Notes under the pieces: generated by a model
Seen by the model: only the letters and a program-made list of their open reading frames with translations
What the model was told of the DNA's origin: nothing
The model's database searches: none
IMG/VR virus record: IMGVR_UViG_3300020733_000019
Location: 1-57,674 of that record
Direction: 5' to 3' (one strand)
DNA length: 57,674 nucleotides
Source of the DNA: a virus
Translations under genes and position numbers: made by a program
In this document: in pieces, positions 24,476 through 34,300 of the stretch
Layout of the letters: the number at the start of each line of letters is the position of its first letter
How positions within the stretch are numbered: position 1 is the first letter of the stretch

Positions 24476-24483
24476 TATTTATG
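24476..24483 (-). promoter_or_regulatory. late promoter overlapping a stop codon (CATAAATA)
   Basis: The minus strand reads CATAAATAC, and the TAA inside it is the stop codon of the upstream fibre gene (24479-24481). It lies 18 bases before the ATG of the 212-aa gene, which has GAGAGA upstream. Confidence 0.55.
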
Positions 24484-25465
24484 CTATTAGATAGCCGTTA
24501 AAGAATGTATGTGATGAGTGGAATCGATTGTTGTTGCTAGTCCAGTTAGGAATAATACTAGCATAGTCGCCGGCTGAAAGATACAAATCACACTCCCAGC
24601 TAACACCGTGCGGATAAGGACTTCCATTACCGTGCGACCAAATACCATGCGGACAACGTCCGCTCCATGGTGATACAGCACCGTTTTTACCTAATGTCAT
24701 ATGCATATGACCGGTAGTACTGGTCCAACTAGTATCATTATGCTGATATGATAACCATTGGAAGTTATAATGCCCTGCTACCGGAGCTGTATATCGACCG
24801 TTGCTATAATTAAATCCAGATCCGTTGCGCTGATATCCTGTCCAGCCAAATCCGGTATTAAGTTCTTGCCAGCCTGTTCCGCTACCTAGTTGATTATTAT
24901 ACAACCAACCGTTTGTTCCATGGCTTTGAAACATAGGACTACCGTTAGTCGGAAATCCTGCTTGTGAACCCATTAAAAATCTTCCGCCTGAATCAAAACG
25001 AGCACGTTCACTTCCACCTGTAGCAATACGTACAGTATTATCATTATTAAAATAAATTCCCGTATTAGTGTTTCCAGATAATGCTACAGCAGGAGTTGCC
25101 GCACTAGCTTGAGTAGTTAGCAATGTTCCTGTCATGCTACTACCGCTTTTGTTTAGCGGTGTATATCCTAAATTAGTTGTTGCGGCACCACTAGCTAATG
25201 CGCCTGCCGCAATACCAGCACTACTACTAATATCTGAGTTAGTAATTGTTCTGTATGTAACAGTATTTGCGCCACCATTACTAAGGTCTAGTGTACTGGC
25301 AAGTTGGGAGGTGCCTACGGCATTGGTAGCTAATGTAGTGGCATTGACTGCACCTGGCGCAAGATTGCCGTTAGTAATAGAACCGGATCCAAAATCTGTA
25401 CTATTTAACGTATTTGCTACAAACGAATCAGTAGCAATTTTTTTAAAACTTGAGTAGGTTGCCAT
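24479..25465 (-). CDS. tail fibre / receptor-binding protein with C1q-like head, copy 1
   Basis: The protein has 328 residues, one of three tandem paralogues starting MATYSSFKKI. Residues 1-100 are a Thr/Ala/Ser-rich shaft; TPLNKSGSSMTGTL (~105) is the common phage-fibre motif (NKxGDxxTG); ALSGNTNTGIYFNNDNTVRI follows. From ~215 to the end is a C1q/TNF-like jelly roll: YTAPVAGHYNFQWLSYQHND, HMTLGKNG, WECDLYLSAGDYASIIPN, then HSSHTFFNGYLIA. C1q-like heads form trimers and bind receptors at fibre tips. The N-terminus likely docks to a shared baseplate or fibre protein. The stop codon is part of the promoter of the next gene. Confidence 0.8.
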   Translation of the reverse strand: MATYSSFKKIATDSFVANTLNSTDFGSGSITNGNLAPGAVNATTLATNAVGTSQLASTLDLSNGGANTVTYRTITNSDISSSAGIAAGALASGAATTNLGYTPLNKSGSSMTGTLLTTQASAATPAVALSGNTNTGIYFNNDNTVRIATGGSERARFDSGGRFLMGSQAGFPTNGSPMFQSHGTNGWLYNNQLGSGTGWQELNTGFGWTGYQRNGSGFNYSNGRYTAPVAGHYNFQWLSYQHNDTSWTSTTGHMHMTLGKNGAVSPWSGRCPHGIWSHGNGSPYPHGVSWECDLYLSAGDYASIIPNWTSNNNRFHSSHTFFNGYLIA

Positions 25466-25473
25466 TTATTCTA

Positions 25474-26430
25474 TTATCCTATTAAATATCCGCACCATAA
25501 TGAATGGTCACCGTGAATTCTTCCTGTGTTTCCGTTACCAAAATATGGTTGCGGAATAGTATAGTCACCCGAGTTTAGATAAATTTCTAAGCTGGCAAAC
25601 AACCCTGGAACATAGTTTGCACTAACTGTATGTCCGTACAATGTATGGGGAATACGCCCAGTAGTTCTGTCTGTAGCTTGTGTTCCATTATATCCAATAT
25701 TCCAGTGACAATAACCTTGACTGTTATTAGTGTCGTTATGCATAAATCCTTGAGAAAACAGACTGTACCAACCTGCTACAGGAGCAGTAAATCTACCGTT
25801 ACCCCCAACATTGCTTCCGCCTTTCTGTACAACTTGCCAGGTCCAGGGTGTAAGCTCTCGCCATGCACCGGGTCCTCCCCAAGATGGAGAATATGTCCAA
25901 CCTCCTTGTCCGCAAGCGTGAAACGCTGGTATATTTGGTTGTATGTGACTTATTGTAGAAGAACTATTTACAAAGTTACTAGCCAATGCTCCAGCAGTTG
26001 TAATACTAACTTGGCTTGATCCGGGAAAATAAACTCCTGTATTACTATTATTGCTAGCGGCTAATGAGGGAGAACTTGCTGAGCCTGCTGGCAAAATTAA
26101 ATTACCTGTTAATGAGTCGCCTGCTTTGTTTACAGTTGTATATCCAACATTTGTTGTAATTGCTCCGCTGGCCAATTGTGATCCGCTGATCGATGTCGCG
26201 GCAAAATCCGCGTTAACAAACGGGCGATAGGTCATTGTTTTACCACTAAAATCTAAAGTTGTTGCTAGTTGATTTGTACCAATACTTGCTGTAGCTATAT
26301 CCGAGGTTCTAACACTCGCTGAGGCAAATGCTGTACTGGGTACACCGCCCGGAGCAATATCCGCACTAGTAATTGCCGCGCTAAGAATAGCTTGATTGTC
26401 AATTTTCTTAAAACTTGAATATGTTGCCAT
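25474..26430 (-). CDS. tail fibre / receptor-binding protein with C1q-like head, copy 2
   Basis: The protein has 318 residues and the same MATYSSFKKI N-terminus and shaft as its neighbours, with the motif VNKAGDSLTGNLILPAGSAS near 110. The head (from ~210) begins RFTAPVAGWYSLFSQ and continues HNDTNNSQGYCHWNIGYNG, FASLEIYLNSGDY and HGDHSLWCGYLIG. The framework of the jelly roll matches the other two copies while the loops between strands differ strongly, as expected of a receptor-binding surface. It has an AGGATAA ribosome site and lies 8 bases from the next gene. Confidence 0.8.
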   Translation of the reverse strand: MATYSSFKKIDNQAILSAAITSADIAPGGVPSTAFASASVRTSDIATASIGTNQLATTLDFSGKTMTYRPFVNADFAATSISGSQLASGAITTNVGYTTVNKAGDSLTGNLILPAGSASSPSLAASNNSNTGVYFPGSSQVSITTAGALASNFVNSSSTISHIQPNIPAFHACGQGGWTYSPSWGGPGAWRELTPWTWQVVQKGGSNVGGNGRFTAPVAGWYSLFSQGFMHNDTNNSQGYCHWNIGYNGTQATDRTTGRIPHTLYGHTVSANYVPGLFASLEIYLNSGDYTIPQPYFGNGNTGRIHGDHSLWCGYLIG

Positions 26431-26432
26431 GA

Positions 26433-27377
26433 TTATCCTATTAAGTGTCCGCTAAACAAATGATGCCCTGAGTGCATCCTACTAGAGTTTCCATGATAAA
26501 CACAACCTAAACTACAATAATCTCCAGCTGCCATATCAATAACAGCAGTATGAGGATATCCGTCGTCATAACTGTTTGTATTCATGTGCATGGATATGAT
26601 GTAAGGACTTCGTCCGCCTGATGTCCAGCCTCTACTGTTGTTTTTTCTAAAGAAGAAATGCATGTAGTTAGGTGGAGTATTAGCATCGTTTAACAAATAC
26701 CACCAAGTATGGAATGTGTAATAACCTGCTACAGGAGCAGTAAATCTACCCGGTGCTCCTGCAAAGTTATTGCCGCCATATTGATGACTAGCAGTCCAGT
26801 TCCATATTGATCCAACTTCCCACTCTCCTGTGCCGCCAAATTGTGGAGCATAGTACCATCCGTTTTGTCCCACAGCAGAAAACATAGGATGATTAGGACG
26901 AGTAATATAACCATTACTATCAATATTAACCGCTGTTGCACCGCCTGCCACGATGGCGACGTTGTTAGTAGTAATATTAATTCCAGAATTGCTACTACTA
27001 GAATATTGGATGCTTGGACTACTTGCAGATCCTGCCGGTACTTGTAATTGACCTGATAGTGTGTCGCCTGCACGGTTTACAGGCGTAAATCCAATATTTG
27101 AAACGGCGGCCCCTGAAGCTAATGTAGTTCCTGTAATACCTGCACTACCGGATACGTCTGCATTTATAATTGGTCTATAAGTAACTGTTTTGCCGCTTAA
27201 ATCAATAGTTGTTGCTAAATTTGCAGATGTAACAACTCCACTCATAGCTGAACTAGGTACTGCACCAGCGGCAATATTAGTTGCCGTTACAGTATTGGCA
27301 GCTATATTGCCTGTTAAAATTGTATTAGCAATAAGTCCGTCTGCTGGTATTTGTTTAAAACTTGAATAAGTTGCCAT
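26433..27377 (-). CDS. tail fibre / receptor-binding protein with C1q-like head, copy 3
   Basis: The protein has 314 residues and begins MATYSSFKQIPADGLIANTI. The shaft contains VNRAGDTLSGQLQVPAGSAS (the fibre motif) and SSSSNSGINITTNNVAIV. The C1q-like head from ~205 reads RFTAPVAGYYTFHTWWYLLN, MHFFFRKNNSRGW, AVIDMAAGDYCSLGCVY and HSGHHLFSGHLIG. It is the first transcribed of the three fibre genes and sits 11 bases downstream of the 201-aa adaptor-like gene. All three have open, intact frames with good ribosome sites, so all could be expressed together. Confidence 0.8.
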   Translation of the reverse strand: MATYSSFKQIPADGLIANTILTGNIAANTVTATNIAAGAVPSSAMSGVVTSANLATTIDLSGKTVTYRPIINADVSGSAGITGTTLASGAAVSNIGFTPVNRAGDTLSGQLQVPAGSASSPSIQYSSSSNSGINITTNNVAIVAGGATAVNIDSNGYITRPNHPMFSAVGQNGWYYAPQFGGTGEWEVGSIWNWTASHQYGGNNFAGAPGRFTAPVAGYYTFHTWWYLLNDANTPPNYMHFFFRKNNSRGWTSGGRSPYIISMHMNTNSYDDGYPHTAVIDMAAGDYCSLGCVYHGNSSRMHSGHHLFSGHLIG

Positions 27378-27388
27378 CTGTCATTACC

Positions 27389-27994
27389 TTAAATTGTAAA
27401 GATTCTCCAACCGCGAGTGTTGTCATAATAAATCATATCAAATGCCGCACCTTGGGTCGCTACTGTCATGTTGGATACTGATCCCATAATTGGCAAACTA
27501 TTAGGATTAATTGTTAAGTTATTTGTGTTGAATGTGCTAGTAAGATCAACGATTCGAATAGTATCGCCTTGCTGTGGAGCAGACGGTAATGTTATTGTAA
27601 ATGCCGCACTCGATGTATTGCACCATAAAAACTGTTGTGCTGATGCTGTATATGTTCCGGTTACGGTTACGTTAACCATCTGTGCGCCAACTGTTCCTGT
27701 TACAATATAATTAGTACCATCACTAGTTAAAAATATTACACTATTATTAGCCATAGTGTAACTAGAAGAACTAGTATTTGTAAGAAAGTTAATGGTACCA
27801 CTAGGAGTTGATAATACAGCGGCACCACCAGTTGTATTCCAGAAACCTTGTGTTGACCCAGTACATGTACTTGGTGCGGCTAAGGTGACTGTTCCTGCTG
27901 AACCAGTGATAGTGGTAAATTGACCGTTTTGAGGAGTAGTTGCAACTCCGGTAGCAGTCGAGCTAGTTTGTAAAACTGTATTATATCTTGCCAT
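27389..27994 (-). CDS. small fibre-associated beta protein
   Basis: The protein has 201 residues, rich in Thr, Ser and Gly. It starts MARYNTVLQTSSTATGVATT. The second half, TASAQQFLWCNTSSAAFTIT, then LPSAPQQGDTIRIVDLTSTF, NLTINPNSLPIMG and AFDMIYYDNTRGWRIF, is the pattern of a phage-fibre beta domain (AFTITLPxAPxxGDxIxIxD ... NxLTIxxNGxxI ... FxxIYYDxxxGWRI) often found as the C-terminal or adaptor domain of tail fibres. It is placed directly before the three C1q fibres, so it may be a fibre-base or whisker component. Confidence 0.65.
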   Translation of the reverse strand: MARYNTVLQTSSTATGVATTPQNGQFTTITGSAGTVTLAAPSTCTGSTQGFWNTTGGAAVLSTPSGTINFLTNTSSSSYTMANNSVIFLTSDGTNYIVTGTVGAQMVNVTVTGTYTASAQQFLWCNTSSAAFTITLPSAPQQGDTIRIVDLTSTFNTNNLTINPNSLPIMGSVSNMTVATQGAAFDMIYYDNTRGWRIFTI

Positions 27995-28006
27995 GTTAAT
28001 CTCTTA

Positions 28007-28378
28007 TTATGATGTCGATGTTTCAATGCCGTAAATGTTCAAGTTTACTGCACCTGTTGATGTACCTGGTCCTCCTGCACCGCCAGTACTTCCTACAATA
28101 AAGTTTGTACCTGCGGCTGCTACAATACCTGTACGTTCAAAAACACCGCCAGCAACTATGTTTGTATTGTATTCAAAACATTCGCTAGCTACCGGTGCAC
28201 CGTTAGTACTTGCGCCAATATACAATCTAATTTGTTGTGCGGCGGTTGATGTGTTAGTAAACGAAATGTTGTAAACTCCGTAATAACCTGTTGGCACTGT
28301 ATAGTAGCTAGATTGCAATGTTGCAATGTTACCCGATGTAAGTGCTTGTGTAAATTTTATACCTGATCCTGCTGCCAT
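28007..28378 (-). CDS. small beta-sandwich virion protein
   Basis: The protein has 123 residues: MAAGSGIKFTQALTSGNIAT, YTVPTGYYGVYNISFTNTST, IRLYIGASTNG, FEYNTNIVAGGVFERTGIVA. The layout (short N-terminal strand, YxVPxGxYxVxxIxFxNTS, then a hydrophobic strand and xVxAGGxFxRxGIVxxAG) matches a small beta-sandwich that occurs repeatedly in phage fibre clusters. The 108-aa and 266-aa proteins downstream on this strand look related in fold. It is probably a decoration or fibre-base protein; the role is inferred from position. Confidence 0.6.
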   Translation of the reverse strand: MAAGSGIKFTQALTSGNIATLQSSYYTVPTGYYGVYNISFTNTSTAAQQIRLYIGASTNGAPVASECFEYNTNIVAGGVFERTGIVAAAGTNFIVGSTGGAGGPGTSTGAVNLNIYGIETSTS

Positions 28379-28397
28379 ATTAATTCTCCGTTATATG

Positions 28398-31300
28398 TTA
28401 TCTCTGACTGAAGAACGCCAGTGCAACTGGAGCTCCATCAATACCACCTGTAAACGTCATTTTGCTTGTTACTAAAATCTGATTACCTGTTGTATTACTT
28501 ATCGTATTGTTAGCAATGTAAATCTGTCCAGAAGTTATCGTATTTACGTTTAGTGAGCTTGAGCCTCCACCAATTTGGGCTGTAATATACGATTTAATTG
28601 CTTTTTGTGTCGGTACAACGTTATCACTGTTAGCTGTAAAGTACGGATCTGTTGAAAAGCTAGTAATAGTTGCTGAACCTGTACCAACTTGCAAGTTACC
28701 CAGTGTCAAACTCTGCAATCCGCTTAGAGCAAACGCACTAGCGTTCAATGTAGCAGTACCAGTTGACTGTTGAACTCCGAACAAGTTACCAACGTTAAAG
28801 TTACCGTCTTGGTCAGTACTTGTAAAGAATACACGACCACCGCCTGTAGCATATGACTGATTAGCTTGTATAGCATTGCTAGGAACTACGTTTGGATAGT
28901 TGGTTTGTGTTTGATTACCTGTACCAATGTACAAGAAATCGTGTCCTGTTAAACGTACTTGGCTATATTTCAAACGTGTAGTAATCAGTACATTATGTGC
29001 AGGAGCAAGTAATGTACTTAATGCTGGATTGATTTGGAATGTTGCTGTATAGTTACCAGCAATGCCTAAAATGTTTGAAACAGTAACTAATTTATACCAT
29101 TGGTTTGAACCGCCAATTGATGCAAATTGTACGTTAGCACCCGCTGTTGGAATAGCATAAATGTTAGATACGTTGATAAATGACGAATTTTGATATAAAT
29201 CAGCATATCCATCACCTGCTGTGTTTGCAGTAGCAGTAGCATTGTTCAATCCTCTATTAGTAAAACTTGGATTTGCTAATGCGCCGTCACCCATACGTAC
29301 ACGTAACGGTGCTGTATTAACCTTGTTAGGATCAATTTGTGTAACAACTGGGCCTGCTGTATAAATCATTCCTGTTGGACTTGTTGTAGACAATGTTACG
29401 GCTGTTGTACCACCTGCAGTTGCAGTCACTTGGAACGATGTATTAGTTACAATTGAAGAACCAATTATATAATAAGTAGTGTTGGTTGTTAAACCTCCAC
29501 TTGATGCACTAAATTCAACCGGTTGATTATTTGCAAGGCTTGTGCTTAGACCAGTAGTATCATCAACTGTAATTACGTTTGTGCTAGTTGTAGTAGCACT
29601 AACGTTACCTTTAGAGAAACCGCTACCTGGTTCGACCATACGTACTTCAGTAATCGCTCCACTAGCTACTTTCATACGCCCTTGTGGCTGTGTTCCTAAT
29701 CGTAAACTACCAGCGGCTGTTCCGCTTGTGCTACTTACAATGGCCCAAATTGGTTGGGCGCCGATTGCAGTAGTAGAAATATTACTTAAATTACCAAATG
29801 CAATCGCACTCCAGTTTGTACTAGACGGTAATGTACGTAGTGTCCATACTAGCCCGTCTGGACTAGTAGCCGCTACAGTACCTTGACTAATTGCAACAAA
29901 TTGTCCCTGGGCATAAGCAATCTTAGTCCAAGTATAAGCTGAACTTAATACGCTTGTAGTTGTTCCTAGACACGCCGGACTTGCGATCCAGTTAGTACCA
30001 TAGTTAACTGTGTATGCTACAGCTCCGTTAGATGCTAGTGCTACAAATCTGTTGTTACCATATGCAATACTAGTCCAGTTTTGTGTGCTTGGTAGTACAC
30101 CGCCTGCATTCCAGCTTGATCCATTATTTGAAATAGATGTTACTGTACCACCGTAGTTAATAGCAATAAATGTTCCACTTGCATTACCACCAGCACCATA
30201 TGCTACTGCTGAATAGTAACCAGCACTTAGCGCAGTTAATGTTCTAGAAATCCATCCGCTTGCGCTAATTGGATTAGAACTAGATGCGGCAGTTGCTGTT
30301 CCGCTTGCACCACCGACTGCTACGTAAGTTCCTGCACCATATGCTATTCCGTATAAGTTTAATACTGGTATGTATGCATTACCTGTTCCGTTACCAAGAA
30401 CAGTCCATGCTGAACTCAATGTACTTGGTAAATTGTAAGCAAAATATGTACCAGTAGACGAAGTAGTACTCATAGCCAAGAACACTGCACCAGTATCTAA
30501 AATAGTTACAGTTGGCACGCTAGTATATCCATAACCTGCTGTTGTGACTGCTATCGCAGTTACAGCACCATTACTAAATGTTGGTGTGCCACTTGCTTGG
30601 GTAGCAACATAGGTAAAATATGCTGTACCGTTTTGAATATTAGTATATCCACTAGCAGTTGTATAATCAAATGTAGGTACTGTACTACTTGTAGTTCCAG
30701 AAGTAACACACAAATAAATTCTACCAGCTGTAGTTTGATAGTAAGTTGTAGCTGTTGCTGAACCACTAATTGGATAAGCAGTTGGAGATAACCCTTGGGG
30801 TTGACTAAATGTTACTGACGGAGTACTATAGTAGTTTTTACCCCAAGTATTCATTGTTACACTCGAAACAATACTAGTGTTTGCTGTCACAGTCGGTGGT
30901 GCTGTGTAACCGCTACCATTAATAGTCATAGTTACTGATGTTATTGCACCATTTAAAACGGTACATGTTGCTGTTGCACCGCTTCCGCTTGAACTTACAA
31001 AAACAATAGTTGGAGGTGTTGTGTAGTTATATCCGCCGTTGACAATAGTTACGCTAACAACTTGGGTAGCACTTGTACCAGTACCAATCACAGCAGTTAA
31101 CACCGCTCCTGCACCGCCAAATCCACCAACTACTGCTGTAGCTGTAGCACCTTGCCCACCGCCGTAAATTACGTTATTCCATGTTTGACTGCTTGGCAAA
31201 ACACCACCTACACTCCACGAAGTACCATTAGTAGAATACTGGGTTGCAGTTCCGCTTGTAACTGTGGCTACAAATCTTCCTGCACCAAACCCTACTGCAC

Positions 31301-34300
31301 CATATGCTCCGCTTGTTACAGTTCTAGATGTTCCTAGATATCCAGGAGCACTGTAGTTAATACGAGGTTCAATGATGTAACCAGTTGTTAAGTCTAACTG
31401 ACTCTGTATAGCAGTTCCAGCAACTACATGATCCCATCCTGCGGCATATAGTGCTGTACCAATTGTGCCGGTTGAGCTTGCTGAACCAGTTGAAGTAATT
31501 GTTACAGTTGTTCCAACAAATGGTGTTGTACTAATTGCAAAAGCACTAGTTGTTAAATTAGTTGCATTTACAAAATATGTAGTGCCAGTGTCAACTCCGT
31601 TAAAACTTGAACTAAATGTCAATGTTTGACCAGCAGTTAACGTGTTAGTTGCCGTAATTAAATTGTTAACTGTGCTAACCGCTGTTACTGTTACGGTTGA
31701 AGTAGTAGTTGTAGTGACTACGGCAATGTTAGCATTGCTAGCCGTAATAGTTGCACCTGTTGCTAAACTAAATGTATTTGAAGTAGTTAAACCTTGTACA
31801 TAATAAGCAGATAATGCTGTTAACCCTGCAACTGTTGTGCCAAGGAATATTGGCATACCGTTATACATGTTTGCAGTACTTGATACTGTTAATGTATTTT
31901 GAGTAGCTGTGATAGTAGCTGAGTATTGTGACTGACTTGGGCTAATTGGCCAACTTGTTGCTGTTGTTGGTGTACCTGTAATAGTACCAAAACTTGTGGC
32001 AGTTAATGCGTATGTTCCTGCACCACCTGCTGTATATGCACTTGCTGAACCAGCCACTGCACCATATAGTGTATTACTTACTGTAATAATATTAGTTGTT
32101 ATATTAACTGCCGTAATAAATGTGTTAGCTGGTATACCACTGATTGGACCAATAAACTGTCCAACTGCTATAGTTGCAATACTACCTACGGTAAATGTAC
32201 TTAGAGTAATTGTATTTGTACCGCTTGTACCGGTAAATGTTGCAGTTGCTAATGCAGTTCCAGTTGCAGAGACTTGTCCTGCTACATAAGCTGGAGTAGA
32301 AACTGTAGCCAATGCCATGCCTGGTAACAAGTTGCTTGCGGCGCTTGCGGTTAATACTGCTTGAGTAATAGCTGTTACAGTACCAGCTGTTGGAGTTGTA
32401 CCGCCAACAACTGCATAGGTAAACACAGTTGAGCTAGTAATAGCTGTTACTGTTACGCTTGTTGGTGAACCGCCATACAATGTACCTGTACCAGATGTAG
32501 CAACAAATTGTCCTCCAACTACTAATGCGGCAGTTGTACCAGAAGTTAATGTGATTGTGGCTGCCCAAGGTGTTGCGGCACTTCCAGATCCGCTAATTGC
32601 GCTGATTGTTCCTGCCAATGATCCGCCGGTACTTGTAATGCTTGTTGTTGTTAATGTTGCACTATTAACTGTACCGGTGATATAAGTACCAGTAGTAATT
32701 GTACCAGAACTAGTTAAGAATTGTCCTGCGGCAAATGATCCAGTTTGTGTACCGGCCGGTGCTAGTACTGTTCCCCAATATGAGTTAGTAGTAATTACAC
32801 CGGCTGTATTATTAATACCAGTAGCATTAGTTGTAGCTGTAACTGCAAATGGTGCAATACTATCGCGAATTACTAGAGCAGTTTTTGTTGGATTAGAATA
32901 TGACAACATGTTTGCATATTGTCCAACACCTGTACCTGCAACAATTTGAACACGCATTCCGTTATATGCATTAGTCAATGCTGTATCTGTAGCGGCAATA
33001 ATTATAGAATAATTATTAGTTACAACTTGTCCAACGTTTGTTGCTGTAACATAACTACTACCGCCAACACCATTACCGTTGTTTAAATCAATTAATCGTG
33101 TTTCAAATAAAGCCGCGTCACGGAATTCGTCCTGGAAGGCAGAAGCATTATAACCAGATCCGCTAATAGATGGAACACTACTTGAATATCCACTACCTGC
33201 ATTTTCATATTCAAAACGTAATACTTGTGTTGTACCGTCTGTTACAACGTTTGTAATGTACGCTGGATTAGCACGGTTGTTTAAGTTACCGTATAAAGGA
33301 ACTTCAGTAGTATCTACACCTTCAGCAACAACACCATACACACCGTATGATGAGTTACCGTTAGTAGCACGAATACGTCCGCCTAGTTCTGCCATGTAAC
33401 CTGCATAACTGTAGTAGTTAAACACTGAAACAAGTTCTGATAAAGATCCTGCGCCAGTAGTCATCCAACCAATACCGTCACCAATAATACATGTATAGTC
33501 GTTAGCAACCATAGAATGATAACCACCAGAATGTAGTGCGCCGTCTACCTTAGCACCATAAACTGCATAACCAAACATTGTACAGTTTTGTACATAGCAA
33601 CTACGTGAATAAATCCATGCATTGCTGTCGTTTGGTCCAAATCCTGGATCTAAACTTGTATAGGCACCACCTGTTGGACGCTTAGTTCCAAATGCTACAC
33701 TAGCAGTTCCAAGGTAACCGGTTAAACCAGTCATAGTCATATTTCTAATACCGCTAGCATTTCTTACTAAGAAGAAATTACTTTGAGCAGATCCGTTTAT
33801 ACTATTCAATAAAACTTGAGCGTAGCGTAGACTTCTGTAATTACCTGTATACTGTAAATCATAAATGATAGCATTTAGATAATACTGTATATCATTTTGT
33901 GTTAATGCAGTTGGTGCGTAATATTGTACACTGAATGCAGGAGTTGATACTGTTGATAATGAAACAACTGTACCTGTTGTACCTGTATTAATGTTAGTAA
34001 ATCCTTCACTAGTTGTGACTGTAAATGTAGTTGTACTTGGAACACTAGCAACATAATAAGTTGTATTTGCACTTAGGTTGCCTGAAACAAATCCGGTGTA
34101 AGACACAGAACTAGAAGTACTTGCTACAGTTCCAGTAACAAATAATGCACCTCCAGGGCTTGCTGACGATACCGTTATTTGTCCACCAGTTGCTGTCAAT
34201 ACATAATATGTAGTTCCTGCAACAATATTACCAAAACTTGTACCAAATACTACGGAACCACCAACAACGATACCGGTTAATGAATTAAGAGTAATTTGAC

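Noticed and set aside
31996-32289. Plus-strand hydrophobic open frames inside the fibre genes (for example at 31996, 35674, 44014, 55893)
   Set aside because: They are antisense shadows of Thr/Val/Ala/Ser-rich coding sequence, which reads as Val/Ala/Leu-rich on the other strand; none has a ribosome site or a known domain.
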